Shown: piece by piece, positions 34,477 through 47,039 of the stretch
Layout: the number at the start of each line of letters is the position of its first letter
Numbering within the stretch: position 1 is the first letter of the stretch
Source: Rhipicephalus microplus
Taxonomy: Eukaryota; Arthropoda; Arachnida; Ixodida; Ixodidae
DNA length: 64,000 nucleotides
Reading direction: 5' to 3'
NCBI RefSeq assembly: GCF_043290135.1
Contig: NC_134700.1
Location: forward strand, 80,935,500-80,999,499
Notes under the pieces: model-generated
What the model was told of the DNA's origin: nothing
What the model saw: the letters and a program-made list of their open reading frames with translations, nothing else
Databases searched by the model: none
Position numbers and translations under genes: made by a program

Positions 34477-37061
34477 TTATGTATTTATGTTTTGCGCAAA
34501 CGTTGATGAACACGTGATGGCTGCAATGTCACGGGGAAGGCCATTCCAGTCCACTGCTGTGCGAAGAAAAAATGAGGCAGCAAAAGTAGTAGTGCGAGCG
34601 AGCGCGTGCGAATGAATAAGGATGGGTTGTGTGGTGAGATATGCACGTTGGTGGGATGATGTAAGGTGCTTGATTGAGGGAACTGTGAAAGAACTTGTGA
34701 AACAAACAGAGGCTGGCAATGCGGCGACGCACAGAAAGATTAGCAATATCAATGTCATGTTTTAGGAATGCTATGCTTATGTCCTATGAATATGAAGAGT
34801 GAATGAACATAGTGGCACGATTTTGTACAGATTCTATTTCGTTTATTAGGTATATCTGATGCGGGCTCCAGATGGGCACTGCATATTCTAGTTTAGGTCT
34901 GATGAGCGATTTGTAAGCCAGAAGTTTTATGTCTAGGGGTGCGTGACGCAAATGACGATTTAGGAAACCGAGGGATCTGTTCCCGGATGATATGATGTTG
35001 TTGATGTGTGTGTTCCAGGAAAGGTCAGATGTTAAGGTGACGCCTAGGTATTAACTTGTTCGATAGCGGAATTAGAGATTAGGTATGAGAATGATGAAGG
35101 ATTATGCTGGAGTTGAAATGAGACGAGTTTGCATTTACTGGGGTTAAGCTTCATTAGCCAAAGATCACACCACTGTTGCACGAGATCCAGATAATGTTGG
35201 AGTGTAGTTTGATCAGAAATGTTAGTAACTGTGCGATAGATGACACAGTCGTCGGCAAATAAATGGATATGGGAAGATACATGAACAGAAAGATCATTTA
35301 TATATATTAGGAACAAGAGGGGTGTGAGTGCAAATCCTTGGGGGACGCCGGATGTTACTGTGAGGGAGCTAGAACGGGTATTTTTAATGGAGATGAACTG
35401 AGAGCGGTTAGTAAGAAATTGTGTGATCCATGCAAGAATGTTGGGGTGCAGGCTCAGTTGGGAAAGTTTTAACAGTAGGTGTTTGTGCGGTACCATATCA
35501 AATGCTTTTGCGAAGTCGAGAAAGATTGCATCGGTCTGAAAGTGACAGTCGAGAGAAGAGTGTATATCATGAATAAATATAGCAAGTTGGGTTTCACAGG
35601 ATAATGATTTACGAAATCGGTGCTGGGAAGAATGAAAAAAATTGTTGGTGTCAAGAAAGTTCATGATGTGTGAATATATGACATGTTCCATGAGTTTGCA
35701 GGGGACGCTTGTTAGAGAGATGGGTCAATAATATAGGGGGGACTGTCTGTTACCTGATTTGTGGACTGGAATGACCTTTCCCTCCTTCCAGTCGTCTGGT
35801 AAAATTCCTGTTTCGAGTGACAATCAGAACATCATCGAAAAGTACACTGCACTAATTTCCGTAGTATTTTTTAACAATTTAGAGTTAATATTGTCTATAC
35901 CAGCTGATGATGAAAGTTTTAATTTGTCAATGAGTGATGAAATGCCACTAATGGATAACACAAATGGGGCCATCGCTGGTAATGTCGTAGTAGGTGGCGT
36001 AAGAAACGGTACATTGGCTTCTTTAGTGAACACTGATGGGAACGCGGTGTTAAAGATATTGGCACAAACAGTGTCGCTTACGTCTTCATATTTATCGTTT
36101 GTAAGTGTGATGTCTCGTGTTAGTTGCGGGTTTATGATTTCCCAGAATTTTCTAGGGTCAGATTTCAGAATTTTAGATAAATCATTGTGATAGAATGTCT
36201 GTTTCGCTTTTTTAATTTCAGCATAATAAGCATCTTCCACAGCATAGTACTTGCCCCATCAGTGCGCATGCATTACCATTAAACTTCGCAGCTCGGAAGA
36301 GGCACTTTTTTTTATTAAGTGTTTTCAAACTTTTGGAAAACCATGGTTTATTTTCATTGGCAGTAAAGCTCACTGTGGGGATGAATTTATTAGTCAAGTC
36401 AGTTATCTTGTCCTTAAGCATTAGCCAGCTGTCATTGAGAGAACAGGAACCGAGATTGAGTTCGAAGTATGGTAGGAAATCTCGTAATTCACAATTAATT
36501 AATTCATAATTACCCTTATCATACAAGTGAATCGTTTTGCGGAAAATGGGGCGTATTTTTGGGGTGAAGTTAAATATGGTATGAATGACTTGATGATCGC
36601 TGATTTCACGTAAGTATGCAATAGATTTTAAGCTTTCGGGGCTATTTGTTAGTTCCAGGTCTGAAATGTTTGAGGATTCACTAGTGACGCGCAATGTTTC
36701 GGTTACCTGTTGAATGAGGTTAAAGTTGAGGCAAACATCGACGAATTCTCTTGCTTCAGTATTTCTCCGAGGTTGGTGAAACCTGATTGAGCCAATTAAT
36801 GGAGGGAAAGTTAAAATCCCCATAAAGCAGAATACGTGCGTTAGGGTGTTTATTAGTTAGCTGGGATAAGATTTCGTTAAGTTTGTGGGGGAAGTCTGGG
36901 TCAGTTCGAGGGGGCCTATAGCATACGCGAAGTATTATTGCTTCGGGAGGGGCACGGCATATTACCCATATGCCGTGCCCCTTCTTTTCTGCACCTACCT
37001 CTTTAAAAACACTTTTGTATAAATCATTGGTTCGTTCTAAACTCGAATATGCATCATCCAT
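34477..37061 (-). pseudogene. LINE ORF2: endonuclease end, RT and C terminus
   Basis: From 37061 leftwards: ICRAPPEAIILRVCYRPP, ILLYGDFNFPSINW (endonuclease, about 36830), SDHQVIHTIF (36590), then the linker and RT with SAGIDNINSKLLK (35890), FLDFAKAFDMVPH (35490), [20 protein letters not shown] (35330) and FADDCVIY (35260). The C terminus ends with LRTAVDWNGLPRDIAA near 34535. FADD is an acceptable active-site box. Two or more frame changes (near 35700 and 36230) and a stop near 35050 inactivate it. Right of the nested LINE, KNARGGGILIATKKELS near 37715 is the preceding piece of the same endonuclease. Confidence 0.9.
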
Positions 37062-37467
37062 TTGGGACCCGAGCCATGACTATCTGGTGACATCACTTGA
37101 GCTCGTGCAGAACAACGCAGCACGTTTCATTCTCGGTAATTTCACCCGTGCGGCAAGTGTCACGTCCATGAAAAACTTGCTTCAATTACCCACTCTAACT
37201 TCGCACCGCAAACACTCTCGCCTCTGTCTCTTTCACAAAATTTACTACCATAATTCGCCCCTATTCAGTGAGTTAATTACTCCTCCTTCATATATTTCTT
37301 CTCGTATGGATCACCGACACAAGGTAGGAACAATATCATGCAACACCAATGCCTTCTTTCAGTCATTTATTCCTCGGACGTCGCAAGATTGGAACCGCCT
37401 TCCCGGACTGACCGCCGCAATCGAAGACAACCATCAGTTTCGTGCAGCACTAGCTAACATTGTATGA
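36985..37467 (+). pseudogene. LINE ORF2 C-terminal fragment
   Basis: The frame reads KTLLYKSLVRSKLEYASSIWDP, then VQNNAARFIL, a middle part with LPTLTSHRKHSRLCLFHKIYY, and finally TSQDWNRLPGLTAAI before the stop. This is the region downstream of the RT catalytic domain in CR1/L2-like LINEs. The palm and fingers are missing. The frame is uninterrupted, so the insertion is comparatively recent. Any start codon upstream (36970) is accidental. Confidence 0.9.
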
Positions 37468-37583
37468 TTAGGGCCCATGTATGTTTTTACTTATCTGCTT
37501 ACTACTTTTGTTGCTGCTTTTTAGTTTTTTTGTATAACCTTGTAACCCACTCCCCTCTGAAATGCCTGTAGGCCTTGAGGGTA

Positions 37584-37587
37584 CAAA

Positions 37588-37650
<63 letters not shown>
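37584..37650 (+). repeat. (AAAT)n LINE tail
   Basis: About 16 AAAT units directly after the LINE 3' UTR. Confidence 0.95.
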
Positions 37651-37651
<1 letters not shown>

Positions 37652-38040
37652 GATTCTAGTTGTGAAGATGTGTTGTTTAGAGAGCATGATAGTTCTTTTT
37701 TAGTGGCGATGAGTATGCCTCCGCCACGTGCATTTTTACGATCGTGACGAAAGAATATGGTATTTATCCCGCACTAACTTTATAGTTAGTGCGGGAGTTT
37801 CAGATTAATTCCACCCTATTTTTTAGCAATATATCTATAACATGTGGTACAAATAGTTTCTGTTAGTAATTTCACAAATGACAACACTATTGTCAGCAAG
37901 TCATGACGAAATTTAGATGATAGCAAGGAAGGGGCATTGGCAGTTAAAATGAGAAATAAACTGGGCTTAGCTGAGCACAAAGTGAGTTCAATTTCATGCG
38001 AAGCATTCAAAGTACTAAACTTTGTCGGTAGTGCCAAGGT

Positions 38041-38899
38041 CCAGATGACTCAATTTTAAAGTAAATGTTTATGACTGACCTTGTCAAATGTGTTAGAAAA
38101 TTGTAAAATAATTCAGTCTATGAATCACTGCATCAAGAGAATGGCACAATTTATGAGTAAATAAGTGGAGTCTAACTTTGAAGCATAGTTTTAAATTTAT
38201 ACTGCATAGTGTTGTATGAAATGTAGGGTGATATAGAGGTACTTAGCTGCTGAATAAGCTTTGTTAGAATATAATAATAGTAGTGGTATTACAACATATG
38301 TGCAAGTTAAAATGAGGAAAAATAATAATAAATTTTTTAAATCCCAGAAGAAAAAATAAAAAAAAATTACAGCATATTCATGGAGTGATTTATGATGAGT
38401 GGGGTGAAGTGTCCGTCCATGCATGCGTCTATGCGTCCGATCGCGTTCGAGAACGCAGATGACGCATGGGTAACACCGATGAGACGCGTGCCAAACGATC
38501 CGAGCGCAAGTGTCTTTAACGTGCCCGCCACTCTGCTTCATTCATGCCCCACCAACGATCCACTACGTATGGTGACTATAAAGGAGATTAAGAGATCCGC
38601 TCGTTCTATGCATACCCAAGCACAGCCCCCCCATGCAGCCAATCTGAGAGTAGGGGTACAGCGCCATCTAGTTATCTTTACCCAACTGCAGTTTCTATGT
38701 GATTCTTAAGAAAGCGCTGTCTATTATACTGTTCGGCAAATACTGCCTTCTTTTCTTTGTTTTCTCTTCTCTCGGTTATGCGTGACACTTGTACCATATT
38801 TAAGAACACAGTGAAATATGAGGCATCAGTACCAAAAGGACTTATTTGGTTTGCATTCTTTTATGGTTTGGGGGTAGTATGAATATTTATAGCAACTTG
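38041..38899. other. No gene recognised
   Basis: Includes an A-rich stretch at 38300-38380 and, at 38411-38445, a degenerate (GTCC/GTCT)n-like patch. The frame at 38392-38709 owes its length to this patch and its GC content; it has no domain. Confidence 0.45.
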
Positions 38900-38959
38900 A
38901 TTTGAAAGTGTATTTATTAAGTGTTTGTGAGTGCCTGTAATGTGTTAACTTAAAACGAC

Positions 38960-39144
38960 AGAAAAAAAATTACTCTTGACGTGTCGATGTTTATGTCACT
39001 ATGAATTAATTGAAACAAAATCTTTCGTCTTGCTATTTTCGCCCTACCTTGTAGTGTTAATAGACCAGCTTTCGTTTGCAACTCAGTAGGAGAATTCGTT
39101 AGATTGCATTTGTTATAAATATACCTCATTGCCTTCATGTGCAC
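38960..39144 (-). pseudogene. LINE ORF2 C-terminal scrap
   Basis: A 64-codon frame reads KAMRYIYNKCNLTNSPTEL, then LLTLQGRAKIARRKILFQLIH, the characteristic region after the RT core of CR1/L2-like LINEs (a RFIYN block followed by an arginine-rich helix). Neither end of the element is clear. It is a small relic of a further LINE insertion. Confidence 0.65.
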
Positions 39145-39933
39145 TCCCTTTTAATCCTTGCAATTAGCTACTTCATATGCAGAAACCAAACAATACTATT
39201 ATAATCATGTTAGCAATATATTAATTTATTATTATTATCATTGCATTGATAACATTGCACTTGATTTGCAGTTTACTCATTAAATCTGTATTTCACTCTT
39301 ACACTGTTCAAGGCAGTATTTATAATGCCCTTACTGAGACCTACATATCTTAACTGCATTTAATGGACTCAGATATATCAGCCAGTCTTGTGGCACACCC
39401 TACAGGACAAGAACATTTTCGTCATTTCAGGACATCCCGGGGATGTTTTGGATTTTTGAAGGAGGTACGTATTAGGGATTGACTGATGGACGGCTACCTG
39501 TTTTTCAAGCAACCTTACCTTATCTCCAAAAGATCAGGTGATGGCAGTATGAGGCAAAGCAGTTAGACCTTTTCAGAGTAGCTTTATGCCTTTCTATAAA
39601 TTGCAGTGCCATGTCCTCCTCTGGCAGAGAGGTGCTAGGCAATAGGAGGTAACGGAGTGCCAGCCCCTTTAAACTTCGATGCAGCACACAGCAATATTTG
39701 GTTGTGCATATGTCCTCTGCTTTACACAAACTGTTTTTTAGTTGTTTGCACTGCTTGAAATACCCTGTGCCTTTTTGAAATGAGACTTGTACTGGCATAC
39801 AATGAACTGTATATGTTGTCAGCATTAGATGTACAAAAAAAAAAAACCCATCATGAAGGCATTGAGCCCTTATCACTTATTTGCCTTGCACTATAGCTAT
39901 TCTGGGATGAAGAGAATGGCCATAAGGAAGAAG
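39145..39933. other. No gene recognised
   Basis: AT-rich; contains a run of A at 39836-39847. The 118-codon minus-strand frame at 39520-39876 has no recognisable domain and no supporting signals. Confidence 0.5.
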
Positions 39934-39945
39934 ATGATGATGATG

Positions 39946-40004
<59 letters not shown>
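39934..40004 (+). repeat. (GAT)n(AAT)n microsatellite
   Basis: GAT units turn into a run of about 20 AAT units. Confidence 0.95.
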
Positions 40005-40135
40005 TCACACCAACTGGTTTCATTATAACAAATGATTCCAGCTGGTTTCATTTTCAGTCTCGAGTGGTTCATGCTGGGACCAACTGGAACATGTTGCTAA
40101 TCTGTTGGCTTGTACTTAGTCCCAGCTGTATACAG

Positions 40136-40169
40136 CCATGGTTTCAGTTAAAGTGAACTGAAACCGTGG
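40136..40169. repeat. Near-perfect 34-bp hairpin
   Basis: Arms of 14 bp (ccatggtttcagtt and its complement with one mismatch) flank a 6-base loop. Just upstream, 40010-40110 has repeated aactggtttcatt-like words. Confidence 0.85.
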
Positions 40170-40889
40170 AGTATTTTCACCTGGAAAGGAAAGAATGTAG
40201 AAAGTGATGCATGCAAAGGCATAAAAGAAAACAAAGAGGAAAGATAAAACAGGGAACAGAGCAAGAAAAAAAAGGCGAGCTCTCAAAGAGAAAGAGAGAA
40301 GAAAAGAGAGAAAGGAGGCACACGCACACTGAACTTCTCTCGTCCTCATTTTTGAGGGCTCCTAGTTTTTTCCCTATGCGTCACTTTTTTACCATTACCT
40401 GGCTAAATCTTCGCTCCTATACACAGATCGACTGAATCGATGGCGCACTCAGATTTAGCGTACATGCTCGTTGTCACATCCTGTCCCAAAATTCTCATGC
40501 CTGTCGTACGAGAAAACAGCTTTGTGATGCAAATCACTATCGAGCAGCTGAGGAGCTGTATCATGCACAGATCATAATGTCAGCCTGATCGCACAAAGTA
40601 ACGGTAATAACTTAGTAGTACACCATGCATAACACAAGCGTTCAGTGGGCCCTTAAGTTATGTCGTCTTAACTGCAGAAGTGCAAGTTGTGCTTCGCCAG
40701 CATTTTCCTCAACTATGAGCCATACTCTACAGCTGTGTTTTGTATGAATATTAAAGAGAGTACTGCTTGAAATGTTAGTACACTGACTATACAATTAAAG
40801 ATATGGTAATCGGCATTTCTAAGAGTTACATTTTCTTGTAAAAAACTGACACATACCTATGTCAAGATTCGTGCCGAAAGTACGTCTTG
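40170..40889. other. No gene recognised
   Basis: Contains a purine-rich plus strand at 40195-40320 (aaagagaaagagag-like). That composition produces charged open frames on one strand and hydrophobic ones on the other. Nothing else is seen. Confidence 0.5.
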
Positions 40890-42245
40890 CCCAAGGATAT
40901 TTCTGAAAAATTCAGCATATTCCACGTAGCTCCAGAATCGACATTATGTGAAGCATGCAGAGGCATGCTTAGCGTGACCATGTTGTGATGATTTTTTTAT
41001 AGCGGCACGTCATGAAATTATGCCAAATATACGTCCAAATGTTCCACACACACAGACATACATTGAAGAATTCCAAGTGTTTATATAACCAGTTGTTTGC
41101 ACTTGTGCAATGATGTAAACATGAACTTGGGCATTAGGAACACCAGAATCAATAAACTGGTATGAAGTGCTGGTGCTAGTGAGGATGGTAACCCTGGACG
41201 CTGCTGCATAAATCAACTTCAGTGCATGGCACCTAGAAACAATTGACGTTAACCCGACATCACAGCTGCATCATAGGAGTACATATGTAATGTTTATAAA
41301 GCTGGATTGCCACCACTGCAACCACTATTAACGTTTCATGACCATATTAAAGTATTAAGGTATTTGAAAAGTAGGTCCGAGATCTGGCGTGGCTTTGTTG
41401 TAGAATATGCTTGATTGCCACGCAGAATGCTTGGGTTCGATTCCTGATAAGACCGCGGCATTTATTCTTTGCATTCGTCGGGTCAGCGCAGTCGATGTAA
41501 GGCTTTTAAGATGCGAAGCATCTCTGACTCACGTGTTTAACGCGGTACGTACGTCCGCGCGAACGCACCGCGGCACGTTTCTCTCGCCGCAGGTATTGGA
41601 GCACTGTCAAGTAGGTCAAGTCGCAGCTGCGCGTTAACGTCTCACCCGCAGCAGCTGCCGGCTCCTCCACCCGCTCATAACACACATCTCTCCCACTTCA
41701 CCCTCTCCATTATCCGCAACGCTCGACCGCACGTCGAGTGGAAACACTTTTTTGGCTCATTATCTGCGATGAAACTTACACGAAATCCAACCCGCCTCCC
41801 ATGTCTTTGCATTTCAAACAAACGTTTACTCGAGTAAACATTACCCCGAGTTCGCTTCCAGCCGTTCTTCCAGCACCCGCATCGACGCCCGTTTTAACTG
41901 GGTCAACAACGTGCGCACCACTGCAGCTTCGCATCCCAGCAGGGTTCACTTCGGGGAAATGGTTCATAATTTCTCAATGCTCACGCATCAAAATTTTTCA
42001 TGTGTATTCTCTTCATTCTTGGGTAGATGCAAAAAATTAAGTGTCAATTACTTTGGGCACATACCCGCCCGCTGGTATGTGTCACTGTTCAGCAGGAAGC
42101 GTTTGACGACGCGCGTAACAGGATTGTGACCTTATTCATGTCTTCACTGGCGCGTCGTATTCGTCAAAATATGGAACCCTCCCATACTAATTTTGGTTCA
42201 CGCCAAGTTAAGGAGGTGATCACGAGAGCACCCAGACGTGAGCGG
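40890..42245 (+). repeat. Dispersed repeat family, copy B
   Basis: Matches copy A (22680-23480) over 40890-41500 and again over about 42090-42245, with an extra GC-rich block in between (41500-42090). A tRNA-like segment at about 41390-41450 contains tggctttgttgtagaat and gggttcgattcctg, in A-box and B-box spacing except for a short insertion. The right end, atcacgagagcacc and agcggctagatag, runs into a GATA-type microsatellite as in copy A, which may be the family's own tail. Confidence 0.75.
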
Positions 42246-42409
42246 CTAGATAGATAGATAGATAGATAGATAGGTAGATAGGTAGGTAAGTAGGTAGGTA
42301 GGTAGGGTAGGGTAGGGTAGGGTAGGGTAGGGTAGGTAGGTAGGTAGGTAGGTAGGTAGGTTAGGTAGGTAGGTAGGTAGGTATGTATGTATGTATGTAT
42401 GTATGTATT
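42246..42409 (+). repeat. Compound microsatellite (GATA, GGTA, GGGTA, GTAT)
   Basis: Units change stepwise from TAGA to GTAG to GGGTA, back to GTAG and then to GTAT, suggesting growth by slippage and point change from one seed at the end of copy B. Confidence 0.95.
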
Positions 42410-42537
42410 GCATGTGATCTTCTAGTTGTGCCTGTCAATTTTGTTGCACTTTTCGCATTGTAGTTTGTTCGCATTTATTTCTCTGTCTAAGTGTGCTTGA
42501 AGTGTTCGTGTGCGGCTGCTGAAAAGCCAACCCTAAC

Positions 42538-43030
42538 ATGACCCGTGCGCTCGTTGCCGGAGACTCAATGTTGAAGGGCCTCGCAGGGTCTTTCACATTG
42601 AGCTCCAGGACACATGTCGAGGTTCGCTCATTCAGCGGTGTGTGGATCGAGAAATTGTTCTCTTTAATTGCTCATTCTCTGGCAGATGAGCACGTGGTCG
42701 TTCTTCACGTTGGCACTAACAATGTCGGTGAAGAACCCCTCGTGCTGATTGCCAGGTTCCGATCACTGATCTCCAGAATTCTTGATGTCAATCCGTGTTG
42801 TAGTGTCTGCAATTCTGCTGAGACAAGCGAGTTTGCGCAAGTGCCAGTGGGCGCTGTCTTTCGAAGAATTGGAGGCGTTCAACACGGATGCCGGGGAGAC
42901 GAATGTCGTTTTGCAGGCGCTGTGCCACAAGAACGGCTACGGTTTCGTGGACGGCACATGCGAGCTGATGGGGATGCTGAAGGCTGACGGCGTGCACCTG
43001 ACGAAACGTGGTAGCCACGTAATCAATTAA
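42538..43030 (+). pseudogene. SGNH/GDSL hydrolase-like ORF with one frameshift
   Basis: SGNH hydrolases are esterases and lipases with four conserved blocks. From the ATG at 42538 the frame reads ALVAGDSMLKGL (block I with GDS), then SFSGVWIEKL and VVLHVGTNNVGEE (block III, with GTNN for the usual GxND). A frameshift near 42790-42830 follows, and the second frame ends with LKADGVHLTKRGSHVIN, the D-x-x-H block V. The length, about 164 residues, is near the minimum for the fold. It has no signal peptide. It could be a stand-alone retrocopied gene or the ORF1 of a LINE that has lost the rest. Neighbouring repeats suggest the latter, but no ORF2 follows. Confidence 0.72.
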
Positions 43031-43995
43031 TGTGGATGTTATAAGGGGCTAGCTGCCTAGTCGGTAGCAGCTGCGGACGATCAAAGTTACGGGTTAGCGA
43101 TGAGTCAACGACACATATTGCAATTGTTGCATTTAGAAGGGATCAATTCAATCCTCCAGGAAAACGCAGGCATGCTTGCAGCGCTACAGTGCACGTGCTT
43201 CATCGCAAGTGCCCGCGGAAGATAAAATTAGGTGAAATTAGGCGTGTGTAGCTGTGATAGCCGTCCTACGTATAATTTCCGCGCAGTGTGTTACCTCGCG
43301 GTGAAGGCCACGTAAACGTGGACGTTGGAGAATTTAGTTAGCGGCATTCCGCTACGGCTTTTTTCGTTTTTTACCGAGTTAATTCGTTATGTTGGCACTG
43401 CAGATCCACGGGCGACCTTTGAACATAAGTTGCATGCTTAGATCATCGGAATCGAGCGGCTGCCTGTTGGTCATGTTTTGCACATGTGGAGCCTTCCGAA
43501 ATGATTTGATTAAAGTGAAATGACGCGTGGAGTGGGACTATTTGCGACTTCGGCTACCAATGATATAAGCGGGTTTTACTGTGTGTTCATTACCACAGTA
43601 TACTTGAGAGGTGCCAACGGGTAAGCTCACTGGTGCACAGCCTGTATGCAACAGCAGCTCCTTTACTCTGAAGTGCAGAATAAGCAATCTGACAAGAACT
43701 ACTAAGGAGGCCAGTGAGGTTACCTCCCTTATGTGCATTATCTCTGCCATGAGTTGACAAGCATCTGGTGTAAATGTGAATTCCCTATTGTGCATCAAAG
43801 GAAAGATCAATACTACTGTTACTGTTATTATTATGAACACAGATCATATTTCATCAAACCCATGTTAGCCCACTTTATTTTCTTAGTTGAAATACTGAAA
43901 ATGAGATGTCTGATATGCCTTACTTGTTTCCAAAACAGGGCAGCAATGTCTGATATATAAAGTAAAAATTCTGCAAGTCATGTGTGTAATTGGAT
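43031..43995. other. No gene recognised
   Basis: The first 350 bp are GC-moderate and may be the 3' UTR of the SGNH-like ORF; the rest is AT-rich. No further coding signal. Confidence 0.45.
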
Positions 43996-45349
43996 CATTA
44001 TACATCGAACGTCCCAGCCATTTTGGCAACCATCTTAAATGTATTCGAAAAAAAAAATCTTGCTGGAGCACTGTGTTTAAAATAGTGAACTGGTAGAATT
44101 TTTCTGAGAGAAAAAAAGTTTGGTCACGTGGCTGCCTTCTGAGTTACCTGAAAATGTCATGTGGGTGTTGTTTGTGGAAAATTTTTCTTAAAAGTACCGC
44201 TCCTTCTTTCTATACCAAATTTGGTCTACATGTTAAGCAAAGTTGCTTGTGCATGGTGTTTGAAGCTCAGTAGTATTAGTGCAATTTTACTAATACATGC
44301 GCCTCCAAGAATTGAGCCAAAATGTCTTATGTTTGCAGTTTTTTTATTGCAATACTGCAGTTTGTATGAATACCTGTGTAGTGAATACTTACTCCACAAA
44401 AGGTGTATTTTGAAGAAAAACTATTGTTCGATCTCTCATGCAGATAAAATTTAAACGAAAAAAAAAAAACATAAATTTCACAACAATGTCATTTTTGTCT
44501 ATATTCAGATGCAATTTGCACCCTGCAGTGGTCAAATTGAAAGTCACCTTAATATTTAAATCAAAAGCAAATCAGCACTTCCTTTCAAATGGCAAAGCTC
44601 ATCATTAAATTTTTTGTTTTAAGGAAGAAAATAATTTTTAAACTTTCCTATTGACGCCAATGTGGAATTTCAAAGCGGCAGCTGTCGTATGACCCGATTG
44701 GAAGATGGGCTCCAATTGGAAAGTTCAAAAATTACTTTTTTCCCTGAAACAAAAAATGTAATGATGAAATTTGTATATAAAAATAACTGCTTATTTGCTT
44801 TTGATTTAGGTATAAAGGTGACATAATTACAGCACCAGAAGGTGCAAATTGACTTTCAATATGGACAAAAAGGACGACTTGCAAAATTTGTGATTTTTTC
44901 TCGTAACGTTTAGTTGCTTGAGAGGTCTGAAAATATGTTTTCCTAAAAATATACCTTATGTCGAGAAAGTATTCACTACTCAGGTATTCATACAAACAGC
45001 AGTATTGCAATAAAAAAAACTGCAAACATAAGACATTCCGGCTAAATTCTTGTAGGCATATGCGCCACAGTAAAATTACTCTAATATTACTGAGCTTCAA
45101 GCGTTTTTGCTTAGCATGTAGACCAATGTTGGTATAGAAAGAAGGAGTGGTACTTTTAAAATAAACTTTTCCACAAACAACACCCAAACGACGTTTTCAG
45201 GAAACTCAGAAGGCAGCCACATGACCAAAATTTTTTTCTCTCAGAAAAATTTTAGCAGTTCACTGTTTTCAATGCAGTGAATCAGCACGATTGTTTATTT
45301 CGAATACATTTGAGATGGTCGCCAAAATGGCTGGGACGTTTGGCATAGA
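43996..45349. mobile_element. 1.35-kb foldback element
   Basis: Two arms of about 640 bp, 43996-44655 and 44710-45349, are reverse complements at roughly 80% identity, around a centre near 44680. The ends read cgtcccagccattttggc on the left and the complement on the right. Matching small frames on opposite strands (44161-44454 and 44732-45187) are a result of the inverted structure, not evidence of genes. The family is not identified; it has no transposase. Confidence 0.9.
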
Positions 45350-45403
45350 ATGACCCACCCACCCACCCACCTACCCACCCACCCACCCACCCACCCACCC
45401 ACC
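45350..45403 (+). repeat. (CCCA)n microsatellite
   Basis: About 13 CCCA/CCAC units between the foldback and the CAGA array. Confidence 0.95.
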
Positions 45404-45722
<319 letters not shown>

Positions 45723-46430
45723 TGAACTTTATCTGAGCCTGACGAGCTTTCGCGGGAACCCCTATCGGGGACCCGCGGAAGCCGCTGGCTGTGTCCAAGT
45801 CGGGACTGGGACACCGTGAAGTTCTGCCCTTTCTTGGGCCCTCTGGATTGCCTGGAGCGATGGGCTCCGGAGTGCCCCTTCCCAGTCGACTTTGCTGGAT
45901 AGAGGGCCGTTGGTAACGCGGAGCATTGCCAAAGCATGTGCGCTAAGAAACAATAAAGTTCATTACATTCCGGGCAACTTGAGTCAACGTCTGTGGAGAT
46001 ACGACTGAGAAGGCCCCGCGAGGGGAACGAGCCCGTCTGGAGCATTCTAAGTGTAATTGACTGAGACCTATCTTACTTCGGGTGAGGAAGAGAATAGGCC
46101 CTTCTACTTAGCCGACCGATAGTGAGATGTGATTTCATTAAACGTAAGGAGTGAATTGTTATGCTGGATTTCATCCTGACCCCACAAGGCCGCCATGCCG
46201 CCGCCGCACGTTAGATTTCGCGCACGGTCATGGGCAAGCTCGTTGAGGTTAGGTACGTGCTGATGAACGTCCGCACCCATATGGGCGGGAAACCAAGAGA
46301 TTAAGCGAGTGCCAGGGTCTGTTCTCCAATTGCAATTCTTTAATTGTTTCGGCACTAGATGTATTATCTGGTAGAGGCAAAAGGTGTAATAGTGCCGATT
46401 TGCTGAAGAGAAAGTCAAGCTAGCCCAAGA
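45723..46430 (-). pseudogene. I-like LINE ORF2: RNase H end and C-terminal zinc knuckle
   Basis: The minus strand contains the end of an RNase H domain, LISWFPAHMGADVH and NELAHDRARNLTCGGG (about 46310-46210), which occurs in I-group LINEs. It is followed, after a frame change, by [16 protein letters not shown] and the knuckle [18 protein letters not shown] (about 45980-45925). A short 3' UTR with aataaagttcattac and ataaagttcactg leads into the TCTG array. RT and endonuclease are missing, so it is a 5'-truncated insertion. Confidence 0.82.
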
Positions 46431-46904
46431 ACAGTGAAGGGACTGCTATTTATTTGGAGAAAGCAGGTAAGAATGGGTTACAACAAATTCCTGTTGTGGG
46501 ATGCTGTGTGACACATTACAAGAAACTAAAACTGGGGAGTCCACATAGCCCCAAATTTAGATGATGAGAATCAGAGAGATGAATCAACTTTTGTTGAGCC
46601 CAACTATGTTGGTGGTGCACACCGGCACCAGACGAGGTGGTTCACTGGTTACAGGACCCATATGTTCTCAGTAGATCTTGGCCCTTGTTCGTCAGTGCAA
46701 GTTGAGCTTGTAGGAGGGGGCTTGATATCAAGGTCTCCCACGCCAAATAGGTTGGGTATTGAGGGTGTTAAGGGAAAGGGAACGAAGGGGGTCTTGAGTT
46801 CTGAGCAATCTGCCAAGATATGTGGCAGGAAGCCTTTTTCTCTTTTGTAAAACGAACTGAGCGTGGCATGTTTCGCAGGGCACATGCGGTTCATTTCATT
46901 GATT
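46431..46904. other. No gene recognised
   Basis: The two opposing small frames at 46649-46894 have no domain. This may be target DNA between two LINE insertions. Confidence 0.45.
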
Positions 46905-47039
46905 TAACCTCAGGGCGCATAAAGGCCTTACAGAGGGGCTAGTGTTATACAAAAAAAAAGGCAACAAATACATCATAGCAATACAACATATTAATGAAAA
47001 TACATGCTCAAACTAAGTTACAATAGGCTGAAGACGTAA

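Larger units (their letters stand above)
36985..37650 (+). mobile_element. 5'-truncated LINE with (AAAT)n tail, nested
   Basis: Carries only the ORF2 C terminus and an (AAAT)n tail (37584-37650). It lies between two parts of the endonuclease of the minus-strand LINE, so it is the younger insertion. No clear target duplication was found. It is related in structure to 17220-18101. Confidence 0.85.
34376..38040 (-). mobile_element. CR1/L2-like LINE, 5'-truncated, interrupted
   Basis: The minus strand encodes endonuclease then RT. The 3' end near 34376 has a short repeated tail (gaagtgaagtgaag). A plus-strand LINE at about 36985-37650 sits inside the endonuclease. Stops and frameshifts break the ORF. 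Confidence 0.88.

Noticed and set aside
38392..38709. 105-codon plus-strand frame
   Set aside because: Begins in a degenerate short tandem repeat, has no domain and no partner exon.
44161..45187. Two similar proteins on opposite strands sharing the start MGVVCGK
   Set aside because: Produced by the arms of the palindrome 43996-45349; arms differ by frameshifts and no domain is present.
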